Below are positions 25,166 through 33,801 of a stretch of 64,000 nt of DNA, in pieces. A program made the position numbers and the translations under genes. Position 1 is the first letter of the stretch. The number at the start of each line of letters is the position of its first letter. The DNA is from Roseovarius aestuariivivens (GTDB lineage Bacteria; Pseudomonadota; Alphaproteobacteria; Rhodobacterales; Rhodobacteraceae), in contig NZ_SJEY01000001.1 of the NCBI RefSeq assembly GCF_004761875.1, positions 186,001 to 250,000 on the forward strand, written 5' to 3'. The notes beneath the pieces are model-generated. The model was given only the letters and a program-made list of their open reading frames with translations, was not told the DNA's origin and searched no databases.

Positions 25166-26188
25166 ATGACCACTTTTACCGCGCGAACCCTCACTGCCGC
25201 CGCTGCCTTTGCGGCCTTCGGCGCACCGGCGCTGGCGCAGGATGTGAATGTCTATTCCAGCCGTCACTACGAATCCGATGACGCGCTTTATGCCCAGTTC
25301 ACCGAAGAAACGGGAATCACCGTCAACCGCATCGAGGCAAAGGCGGACGAGCTGATCGCCCGGCTTGAGGCGGAAGGCGACAACAGCCCGGCCGATGTGC
25401 TGATCACCGTCGATGTCGGCCGCATGGACCGCGCCGAAAAGGCCGGTCTCCTGCAGGCCTACGACTCGGACACAATCGAAGAGCGTATTCCCGAGCGGTT
25501 CCAGCACCCCGAGGACCTGTGGTTCGGCATCTCGCAGCGCGCGCGCATCATCTTCTACGCCAAGGACCGCGTCGATAACCCGCCGCAAAGCTACGAGGAA
25601 CTGGCCGACCCCACGTGGAAGGGCAAGATCTGCATCCGGTCGTCCTCGAACATTTACAACCAGTCGCTGCTTGCCTCGATCATTGAAACCCACGGGGAAG
25701 AGGCGGCGAAAGACTGGGCCGCCGGTGTGCTCGACAACATGGCGCGCGCGCCTCAGGGGGGTGACACCGACCAGCTGCGCGGCCTTGTGTCGGGCGAATG
25801 CGACATCGCGGTCTCGAACCACTATTACTACGTGCGCGGCTATGCCGGGCAGGTCGACGGGCTGACCGAAGGCGTCGACAATATCGGCTGGGTCTGGCCC
25901 AACCAGGACGGGCGCGGCACGCATGTGAACCTGACCACGGCGGCGATCACCGCCCACGCGCCCAACGCTGAGAACGCGCAGAAGCTGCTGGAATTCCTGG
26001 TCAGCGACGCGGCACAAACCCTGCTCGCCGAAGGTAATCACGAATACCCCGCGGTCGACGGCGTCGAAGGTACCGAAACCACCGACCGGCTCGGCACGTT
26101 CAAAGGCGACGAGACGACGCCCACCGCCGCCTTCAGCCGCAACGCGGCCAAGGCGCAGGCGATCTTCAACGAGGTCGGCTGGGACTGA
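25166..26188 (+). CDS. Periplasmic Fe(III)-binding protein of an ABC transporter
   Basis: A 340-residue exported solute-binding protein of the FutA/FbpA/AfuA group. The signal ends near ALAQD. The mature start NVYSSRHYESDDALYAQFTEE and the Tyr cluster in SNHYYYVRG are typical, Tyr residues being the usual iron ligands. No permease or ATPase gene is adjacent, so the transporter components must be elsewhere. A TTGACT box at 25095-25100 may belong to its promoter, but the -10 region is unclear. A strong terminator follows the stop. Confidence 0.93.
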   Translation: MTTFTARTLTAAAAFAAFGAPALAQDVNVYSSRHYESDDALYAQFTEETGITVNRIEAKADELIARLEAEGDNSPADVLITVDVGRMDRAEKAGLLQAYDSDTIEERIPERFQHPEDLWFGISQRARIIFYAKDRVDNPPQSYEELADPTWKGKICIRSSSNIYNQSLLASIIETHGEEAAKDWAAGVLDNMARAPQGGDTDQLRGLVSGECDIAVSNHYYYVRGYAGQVDGLTEGVDNIGWVWPNQDGRGTHVNLTTAAITAHAPNAENAQKLLEFLVSDAAQTLLAEGNHEYPAVDGVEGTETTDRLGTFKGDETTPTAAFSRNAAKAQAIFNEVGWD

Positions 26189-26210
26189 TCCCCCATCCTG
26201 GACCGATCGG

Positions 26211-26243
26211 AACGGCGCCCCTCGCGGGCGCCGTTTTAATTTT
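26211..26243 (+). terminator. Rho-independent terminator after the Fe-binding protein gene
   Basis: A perfect 10-bp stem (26211-26220 with 26226-26235, loop CTCGC) is followed by TTAATTTT, a standard intrinsic terminator, 23 bases after the stop codon. Confidence 0.9.
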
Positions 26244-26314
26244 GCGCGCTCTTTTAAAACGGGTCAGCCCGGCGTCGCCGAGCGCTGCGGCAAACCGGCG
26301 CCGGCCCGCTCCGT

Positions 26315-26902
26315 CTACCCATCCAGCAAGGCCGCCCGCGCCAGCCGCTGCACCTCGTCCAGATACGCCTTCTGCGTCCAGCCGCAGTCCCGCACCAACC
26401 GCTCCCACAGGCCCACCGACAACAGCGACCACAAAAGATCGGTCGCTTGGGCCTCGGTCAGGCCGGGACGCAGATCGCCGTCCCGGGCAAGCGCGGCCAC
26501 CGCCGCCGCGCATCCCTCCTTCATGTCGGCCATCCGTTCGGCCCAGGCATGCGCGGCGTCTTCATCTGTCTCGCCCAGAACGATCAGGGTTTTCGCCACG
26601 CCGTGGATGTCGGGAATGTAATTGCCCCACGCCTCGACGAAGGCGGCAAGCCTCTCCCGCCCTGTCTTGGCCGCGCGGCTCGGGGCGAGACGCGCATCGA
26701 TGTGGAACTCGGCGTCCTTCGCCTTGGTCGCGGCGATGAACAATTCGGTGCGATTCGGAAAATGCAGGTACAGCGCCTGACGGCTTACGCCCGCCTTTTT
26801 GGCAATGTCCGACATCCGCGCCGCCACGCCGGGCCGGGAGTCCAGCAGATCCCAGGCTGCCGCGAGAATTCGCGCACGGGTCGATGGATTTGAACTTGAC
26901 AC
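26315..26902 (-). CDS. TetR-family repressor
   Basis: A 195-residue repressor with an N-terminal helix-turn-helix (MSDIAKKAGVSRQALYLHF at about 31-49) and a C-terminal ligand domain (WSLLSVGLWERLVRDCGW). The start GTG 26902 is preferred because GGAG lies about nine bases upstream; an upstream in-frame TTG at 26917 lacks a ribosome site. The first of three operator copies overlaps this start and ribosome-site region. It likely represses itself and the divergent quinone reductase/DUF1772 pair. The inducer is unknown, perhaps a quinone or electrophile. Confidence 0.92.
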   Translation of the reverse strand: MSSSNPSTRARILAAAWDLLDSRPGVAARMSDIAKKAGVSRQALYLHFPNRTELFIAATKAKDAEFHIDARLAPSRAAKTGRERLAAFVEAWGNYIPDIHGVAKTLIVLGETDEDAAHAWAERMADMKEGCAAAVAALARDGDLRPGLTEAQATDLLWSLLSVGLWERLVRDCGWTQKAYLDEVQRLARAALLDG

Positions 26903-26950
26903 AGTGTAAATCTCCAATTATTTGACACCGTGTCAATTGACACCGTGTAA
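26896..26950. promoter_or_regulatory. Three TetR operator copies in the divergent promoter
   Basis: Three copies of a 14-15-base motif of the form TTGACACnGTGTnAA: at 26896-26909, 26922-26936 (perfect palindrome TTGACACCGTGTCAA) and 26937-26950. The last two abut. TTGACA of copies 2 and 3 can serve as -35 boxes for the rightward gene; for example 26922-26927 with TGTAAA at 26946-26951 (18-base spacing). Binding would block both directions, and copy 1 lies over the repressor's own translation start. Confidence 0.85.
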
Positions 26951-26980
26951 AGTCAACCACCATTTTCCCGGAGCACACCA

Positions 26981-27562
26981 ATGCCAAAGAAAATATTCAT
27001 CTGGGAGGCCCACCCGGCACCCGCCTCCTTCAGCGCCGCACTGGCCGACGCCTATGCCGCCGGCGCGTCATCTCAAGGGGCCGAGATTCGCCGCATGGCG
27101 CTGTCGGACATGACGTTCGAGCCGCGTTTCGAAGGCTATCACCATCCCGCGCCAGACCTGGAACCGGACCTTCTGCAATGGCAGGACGCCATCGCCTGGG
27201 CCGACCATCTGTTTGTCGTCCATCCCTATTGGTGGGGGGCCATGCCCGCCACGGCCAAGGCCGTGCTCGATCGTGCGCTGATCTCGGGGTTCGGGTTCAA
27301 GTATCACAAGGGCGGGCTGGGCTGGGACAAGCTGCTGACCGGCAAAACCGCCGATGTGATCATCACCTCCGACACGCCGCCGCTGATCGACACTCTGGTC
27401 TATGGCCGGCCCGGACGCCGTGTGATCCGCAACCAGGTGCTGAAGTTCTGCGGCATCACACCCCGCCACGTCCTGCAATTCGGCCCGATCAAGACCTCGA
27501 CCGCCGAACGGCGATCCCGCTGGCTTTCGCGGGCCGAAACCCTTGGCCGCCACGCGGCCTGA
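26981..27562 (+). CDS. Flavodoxin-fold NAD(P)H-dependent quinone oxidoreductase
   Basis: A 193-residue FMN/FAD enzyme of the MdaB/NQO1-like Flavodoxin_2 family, giving two-electron reduction of quinones. Recognised by the N-terminal strand KKIFIWEAHPAPASFSAALA, the conserved HLFVVHPYWWGAMPATAKAVLDR and GKTADVIITSDTPP. The ATG at 26981 follows CCCGGAGC. It is divergent from the TetR repressor with shared operators, and 26 bases before the DUF1772 gene on the same strand. Confidence 0.93.
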   Translation: MPKKIFIWEAHPAPASFSAALADAYAAGASSQGAEIRRMALSDMTFEPRFEGYHHPAPDLEPDLLQWQDAIAWADHLFVVHPYWWGAMPATAKAVLDRALISGFGFKYHKGGLGWDKLLTGKTADVIITSDTPPLIDTLVYGRPGRRVIRNQVLKFCGITPRHVLQFGPIKTSTAERRSRWLSRAETLGRHAA

Positions 27563-27588
27563 CCATCCTTGCCTTAGGAGAAACGGAT

Positions 27589-28089
27589 ATGACCGACGTC
27601 CTCGTTTTAACCGCGTTTTCGACGCTGACCCTCATTCTCGCCCTCATCGCGGGCGTATTCCTCGCCTTCTCGGATTTCATCATGCGCTCGTTGCGCGCGG
27701 CCCACGTGCCCGCCGGGATCGAGGCCATGCAGGAGATCAACCGGGAAGTCATCTCCTCGGCCTTCGTGTTTTCCCTGATCGCGATGGTGCCGCTTACTGC
27801 GCTTTCCGCACTTTTTGCCGCAACGACGCTTGACGGCACATCGCAAACGCTGATCCTCGCGGGATCGGCCAGCTATGTGTTCGGCACCTTCGGGGTGACC
27901 ATTCTCGGAAACGTGCCGATGAATAACAGGCTGGACAAGATGAGCCTCAACTCACCGGACATCTCGGCCTATTGGCGCATTTATGCCCGCGACTGGACCC
28001 GTTGGAACCACCTGCGCACAGGGGCCGCGATCCTGTCTGCGGGGCTTTACATGATGGCAACAATCCTGCTGGTCGGGCAGGGGAGCTGA
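27589..28089 (+). CDS. DUF1772 (anthrone oxygenase-like) membrane protein
   Basis: A 166-residue protein with four hydrophobic helices (LTAFSTLTLILALIAGVFLAF, VFSLIAMVPLTALSALFA, GSASYVFGTFGVTIL, AAILSAGLYMMATILLV) and the family signature GNVPMNNRLDKM plus RDWTRWNHLRT. DUF1772 includes fungal anthrone oxygenases, so a role in aromatic or quinone metabolism fits the neighbouring quinone reductase. It is probably co-transcribed with that gene and regulated by the TetR protein. ATG 27589 follows TTAGGAGAAACG. Confidence 0.85.
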   Translation: MTDVLVLTAFSTLTLILALIAGVFLAFSDFIMRSLRAAHVPAGIEAMQEINREVISSAFVFSLIAMVPLTALSALFAATTLDGTSQTLILAGSASYVFGTFGVTILGNVPMNNRLDKMSLNSPDISAYWRIYARDWTRWNHLRTGAAILSAGLYMMATILLVGQGS

Positions 28090-28093
28090 AAGG

Positions 28094-28125
28094 ACAAGGG
28101 CACCTCGTCGGATGCCCTTGTTACA
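28094..28125. terminator. Hairpin terminator between DUF1772 gene and leuA
   Basis: A perfect 9-bp stem (28094-28102 with 28113-28121, 10-base loop) lies between the convergent stops. Only short T-tracts flank it, so termination efficiency is uncertain. Confidence 0.6.
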
Positions 28126-28131
28126 AATGCC

Positions 28132-29697
<1,566 letters not shown>

Positions 29698-29716
29698 GTC
29701 CGTATCTCGCAAATTT

Positions 29717-29793
29717 TCCTAAGCCTAAGGCGCGAAAGGCATCCCCTCTGAGCGGTCGCGCCGGTTCAGGGCACGCTCAGAGGCGGCTTAGGA
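29717..29793 (-). promoter_or_regulatory. leuA leader: alternative RNA stems (leucine attenuator)
   Basis: In the leuA leader (minus strand), segment 1 (29785-29793), which contains leucine codons of the leader peptide, is a perfect 9-base complement of segment 4 (29717-29725), the AGGA-containing stretch just before leuA. Between them is a perfect 10-bp stem (29774-29783 with 29745-29754), and a third alternative stem (GGCGCGA with TCGCGCC) overlaps it. Such mutually exclusive pairings are the hallmark of amino-acid attenuators. There is no long T-run, so control may act through access to the ribosome site rather than through termination. Confidence 0.75.
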
Positions 29794-29863
29794 GTAGCAG
29801 GACGGAAACGCAACCCGCACGGGGCAGCGTTTGCGGCGTTTTGATATGGTCCTGCCTGGTCAT
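29777..29863 (-). CDS. leuL: Leucine leader peptide upstream of leuA
   Basis: A 28-residue leader peptide, ATG 29863 to TGA 29777, ending VLLLLSRL. Six of 28 codons are leucine, four of them in a row (CTG CTA CTC CTA). Ribosome stalling there at low leucine would cover the RNA segment that otherwise pairs with the leuA upstream region. It is not an independent functional protein. It lies in the same gap as the start of the divergent SDR-photolyase operon. Confidence 0.85.
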   Translation of the reverse strand: MTRQDHIKTPQTLPRAGCVSVLLLLSRL

Positions 29864-29957
29864 GCAGTGATGATAAGAGCGGGGCGCGCGTTTGAAAACC
29901 CCCGGAATGCGCGCCATCGGCTTGAAGCGGTGCGGCTTCCCGCTAGCTAGCAGTGCC

Positions 29958-30623
29958 ATGGAAAACGCACTAGTTATCGGTAGCTCCGGCGGTATCGGAA
30001 AGGCGCTTGTCACGGCGCTCGAGACGCGCGGGGTCAGGGTCACGGGTCTCTCGCGCTCGGGCGACGGTCTCGACGTGACGGATGAATCGTCGGTCGAGGC
30101 AAAACTCGGCGCGCTGGACGGTCCCTTTGATCTCATCTTCGTGGCCACCGGCGCGCTGGAACTCAATGGTCATGGCCCCGAAAAGGCGCTCAAGCAGCTC
30201 ACGCCAGAGGCGATGATCGCCCAGTTCAAGCTCAATTGCCTGGGGCCCTCGCTGATCCTGAAACACGGGATGCACCTTCTGCCGCGCGAACGGGAATGCC
30301 GCTTTGCCGCGCTGTCGGCGCGCGTGGGCTCCATCGGCGACAACGGCATGGGCGGCTGGTACAGCTATCGCACGTCAAAGGCGGCGCTCAACCAGATGAT
30401 CCATGGCGGCGCGATCGAACTCAGCCGCACCCACAAGAAATCCATCTGCGTGGCTTTGCATCCCGGCACGGTGGAAACGCCGCTGACGGCGAAATACGCC
30501 GACGGGCATCCAACGGTGACGCCCGAACAGGCGGCGCAGAATCTGCTTGGCGTGCTGGACGGGCTGACCCCAAACGAGACCGGGCTCTTCTTTGATTGGC
30601 AGGGGGAGCGGGTCGAATGGTAA
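29958..30623 (+). CDS. Short-chain dehydrogenase (C-factor/CsgA-like SDR)
   Basis: A 221-residue NAD(P)-binding SDR. The cofactor motif ALVIGSSGGIGKALV is at the N-terminus; the catalytic set is Ser in ARVGSIGDNGMGGWYSYRTSKAA with Tyr and Lys (YSYRTSK); ALHPGTVETPLTAKY follows. The ATG at 29958 is chosen because the Rossmann strand begins at once. Its end overlaps the photolyase start by seven bases, so the two are co-translated. SDRs of this type are often next to CryB-like photolyases in this group; substrate unknown. Confidence 0.9.
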   Translation: MENALVIGSSGGIGKALVTALETRGVRVTGLSRSGDGLDVTDESSVEAKLGALDGPFDLIFVATGALELNGHGPEKALKQLTPEAMIAQFKLNCLGPSLILKHGMHLLPRERECRFAALSARVGSIGDNGMGGWYSYRTSKAALNQMIHGGAIELSRTHKKSICVALHPGTVETPLTAKYADGHPTVTPEQAAQNLLGVLDGLTPNETGLFFDWQGERVEW

Positions 30624-32146
30624 AGCGCCTGATCCTCGTGCTGGGCGACCAGTTGAGCGACGACCTTTCCGCCTTGCGCGAGGCCGACAAGGACAGTGAC
30701 CTGATCGTGATGGCCGAGGTCAAGGATGAGGCGTCTTACGTCAAGCACCACCCGCGCAAGATCGCGCTGGTTTTTTCCGCGATGCGCCATTTCGCCGAAA
30801 AGCTGCGCGAGGACGGCTGGCAGGTGGCCTATGGCAAGTACGACGACGAGAACACCTCGACCTCGATCGTCGGAGAGCTGATGCGGCGCGGTCAGGAACA
30901 CGACACGACCGAGGTTCTGGCCACCCGCCCCGGCGAATGGCGGCTGATCGAGGCGCTGGAAAACGCGCCCCTGTCGGTGAGCCTGATGCCCGACGACCGC
31001 TTTATCTGTTCGCTGGACGAGTTCGATGACTGGGCCGAGGGGCGCAAATCACTGCGGATGGAGTATTTCTATCGCGAGATGCGCCGCAAGACGGGCCTTC
31101 TGATGGAGGGCGACGAGCCTGCGGGGGGCAAATGGAATTTCGATCACGACAATCGCAAGCCCGCCTCGGACGACATGCTGCGCGCCGGGCCGATGGAATT
31201 TACACCGGATGAGACCACTGAAGAGGTGCTCGATCTGGTGGAGAAGCATTTCCCCAGCAATTTCGGCAAGCTGCGGCCCTTCAATTACGCCGTTACACAA
31301 GGCCAGGCGCGTCGCGCGCTGGATCACTTCGCCAAGAACCTGCTGGCCGAATTCGGCGATTATCAGGACGCGATGCTGCGCGGGGACGAATACCTCAACC
31401 ACTCGCTTCTGTCGCAATATCTGAACCTCGGCCTGCTGTCGCCGCTGGAGATCTGTCAGCGCATCGAACAGGAGTGGAAAGACGGCAACGCGCCGATCAA
31501 CGCCGTCGAGGGCTATATCCGCCAGATCATCGGCTGGCGGGAATACATGCGGGGCATCTATTTTCGCGAAGGCCCGGACTATGTGCATCGCAACGCGCTG
31601 GGCCATACCCGCGACCTGCCGGCGATGTATTGGGGCGGAGAGACCAAGATGGCCTGCGTCGAGCATGCAGTCGCCCAGACTCGCGATCTGGCCTACGCGC
31701 ATCATATCCAGCGGCTGATGGTGACCGGCAATTTCGCGTTGCTGGCGGGGTTGGACCCGCACCAGCTGCACGAATGGTACCTCGCCGTCTATCACGACGC
31801 CTATGAATGGGTCGAGGCGCCCAACGTGATCGGGATGAGCCAGTACGCCGATGACGGGATCATCGCGTCGAAACCCTATGTCAGTTCCGGCAACTACATC
31901 GACAAGATGTCGGATTACTGCAAGGACTGCGCCTATTCGGTGAAGGACAAGACGGGGGATAACGCCTGTCCCTTTAACCTTTTGTACTGGGATTTCATGG
32001 TGCGCCATCGCGAGAAGTTTTCCAACAACCCGCGCATGGCACAGATGTATTCCACCTGGGACCGGATGAAGGACGACCGCAAAGAGGCCGTTCGCGACGG
32101 CGCCGCGCGCATTCTGGACAGGCTGGACAAGGGCGAGGTGGTCTGA
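30617..32146 (+). CDS. FeS-BCP family photolyase/cryptochrome (CryB/PhrB-like)
   Basis: A 509-residue flavoprotein of the iron-sulfur bacterial cryptochrome/photolyase group, whose members repair (6-4) photoproducts or act as blue-light regulators. It starts with the antenna-domain strand LILVLGDQLSDDL. The FAD-binding helical domain has EGYIRQIIGWREYMRGIY and HHIQRLMVTGNFALL. The four 4Fe-4S ligands are Cys347, Cys435, Cys438 and Cys451 (YCKDCAYSVKD, ACPFN). In Rhodobacter sphaeroides the CryB homologue belongs to the singlet-oxygen/light response; the same is plausible here but no promoter was confirmed. Confidence 0.94.
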   Translation: MVKRLILVLGDQLSDDLSALREADKDSDLIVMAEVKDEASYVKHHPRKIALVFSAMRHFAEKLREDGWQVAYGKYDDENTSTSIVGELMRRGQEHDTTEVLATRPGEWRLIEALENAPLSVSLMPDDRFICSLDEFDDWAEGRKSLRMEYFYREMRRKTGLLMEGDEPAGGKWNFDHDNRKPASDDMLRAGPMEFTPDETTEEVLDLVEKHFPSNFGKLRPFNYAVTQGQARRALDHFAKNLLAEFGDYQDAMLRGDEYLNHSLLSQYLNLGLLSPLEICQRIEQEWKDGNAPINAVEGYIRQIIGWREYMRGIYFREGPDYVHRNALGHTRDLPAMYWGGETKMACVEHAVAQTRDLAYAHHIQRLMVTGNFALLAGLDPHQLHEWYLAVYHDAYEWVEAPNVIGMSQYADDGIIASKPYVSSGNYIDKMSDYCKDCAYSVKDKTGDNACPFNLLYWDFMVRHREKFSNNPRMAQMYSTWDRMKDDRKEAVRDGAARILDRLDKGEVV

Positions 32147-32150
32147 GCGC

Positions 32151-33638
32151 CTACTCGCCCGGCGCGGTCTCGCCGGTCTCGGTGGGTGCTGCCTCTTCGG
32201 GTGCGGTTTCAGGCTCCGGTGTGGTCTCGGCATCCTGAGTCTGCCCGCTTAGCGCGCCATCCTCCCAGTCGCCGCTGGCCTCTTCGCCCGTGGCGTAGCG
32301 CATCGTGCCCTCGCCCTGCCGCTTGCCGTTGCGGAACATGCCCTCATAGACATCGCCATTCGCATAGGTCGCCACGCCTTGACCGGAAATCTCGCCCTGC
32401 TGCCACTGGCCTTCATAGGTAAAGCCGTCTGGCATCACGATCTTGCCCTGTCCGTGACGCTGACCGTCAAGGAACTGACCTTCATAGATCGTGCCGTCGG
32501 CATAGGTGGCGGTGCCTTTCCCCTCGCGCTGTCCGTCGGCCCATTCGCCTTCATAGCGGTACCCGTCGGGATAGGTCATCACGCCGTAGCCGTGGTTCTT
32601 GGCGTTCTGGAATTCGCCCTCGTAGACAAGGCCATTGGGATATGTCGCGACACCCGTGCCGTCGATCACGCCGCCCGACCAGTCGCCCTCGTAGGTCGCG
32701 CCGTCGGGATAGGTGACCTTGCCCTGACCGTTGGCCAGATCGTCGCGGAACTCGCCCACATAGACCGACCCGTCGGGATAGGTCACCTGACCGGTCCCCG
32801 AGATCTTGCCCGCGACCCACGACCCCTCGTAACGGTAGCCGTCAGACCCTGTGAAGATACCCTGACCGTGCCGGCGGTCATCGACGAAGTCGCCTTCGTA
32901 GACATCACCGTTGTTGTAGACGACGCGCCCCTGACCTTCGCGCCGCCCGGCCACAAGCTGGCCTTCATAGACGTCGCCATTGGGCTGCGTCAGCTTGCCG
33001 GTGCCATTGATCTGCCCGTCCGCCCAGGTGCCAGCATAGACAAGCCCGTCCGGCATTGTCAGCGTGCCCTGACCGTGGCGCGCGCCGCGCTGCACCTCGC
33101 CTTCGTAGACCGCGCCGTCGGGATAGGTGATGGTGGCCGTGCCCTCTTTCACCCCGTTCAGCCAGTCCCCGTCATAGACATAACCGCCAGGGCTTTCCAT
33201 CCGGCCGCGCCCGTGATGCATCGCGTTGAGGAACCCGCCCTCGTAGCGCACGCCGTTGGCATAGATCGCCACGCCCTGGCCTGTGATCTTGCCGTCCGCC
33301 CAGGTGCCTTCATAGGTGCCGCCGTCGGAAAAGACGATTCTGCCCACGCCCTCGGGCTTGCCCTTGGCGAACTCACCCTCGTAGACCGATCCGTTCGGAA
33401 ACCGCGCCACGCCAAGGCCGCGGATCTCGCCGTCGACCCATTCGCCGGAATATTCATAGCCGTTGGGCAGCGTGTAGGTGCCGGTGCCATGCTGAAGCCC
33501 GTTCTTGAACGTGCCCTCGTAGATGCCGCCATCCTCGTACTGCTTGGTGCGCACATCGCCGTCCTGGGCCAAGGCCAGTCCGCCGAACCCGGCCAAGGCT
33601 CCGGCCAAGATGAGTCGCGTGATCTTTGCGTGCTGCAT
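32151..33638 (-). CDS. Exported protein with 18-19 MORN repeats
   Basis: A 495-residue protein with a signal peptide (ends near ALAQD) and an uninterrupted array of 23-residue MORN repeats from about residue 38 to 455: 18 full copies and one partial, consensus YEGEF-xx-G-xx-HGQG-xx-TYPDG. Repeats mostly alternate between a Phe-type (YEGEF...HGQG) and a Trp-type (YEGEW...GTG), giving a 46-residue period. The C-terminal ~35 residues are Thr/Pro/Glu-rich and probably disordered. Function unknown; exported MORN arrays may bind envelope lipids or act as a structural strap. Start ATG 33638 gives the signal peptide. It is divergent from nadE. Confidence 0.93.
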   Translation of the reverse strand: MQHAKITRLILAGALAGFGGLALAQDGDVRTKQYEDGGIYEGTFKNGLQHGTGTYTLPNGYEYSGEWVDGEIRGLGVARFPNGSVYEGEFAKGKPEGVGRIVFSDGGTYEGTWADGKITGQGVAIYANGVRYEGGFLNAMHHGRGRMESPGGYVYDGDWLNGVKEGTATITYPDGAVYEGEVQRGARHGQGTLTMPDGLVYAGTWADGQINGTGKLTQPNGDVYEGQLVAGRREGQGRVVYNNGDVYEGDFVDDRRHGQGIFTGSDGYRYEGSWVAGKISGTGQVTYPDGSVYVGEFRDDLANGQGKVTYPDGATYEGDWSGGVIDGTGVATYPNGLVYEGEFQNAKNHGYGVMTYPDGYRYEGEWADGQREGKGTATYADGTIYEGQFLDGQRHGQGKIVMPDGFTYEGQWQQGEISGQGVATYANGDVYEGMFRNGKRQGEGTMRYATGEEASGDWEDGALSGQTQDAETTPEPETAPEEAAPTETGETAPGE

Positions 33639-33801
33639 GTATGCCCCTGATGCTCCCGGCTTTGCGTACCCCAAGCAGGTGCTGGAAAACCTAGTGGACG
33701 GGCGCGGCACTGACAACGGCTTTTGCCGGGTTTCGGCTTTCCCTCCGGCAAGGTTCTGCTACATCAAGGCCCCAACCGAAGCCGCATGAGGGGCCACCAA
33801 C

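Noticed and set aside
29842-29878. RpoE-type (singlet oxygen) promoter for the SDR-photolyase pair
   Set aside because: TGATAT and TAAGA are present, but 26 bases apart instead of about 18, and the -35 element is imperfect.
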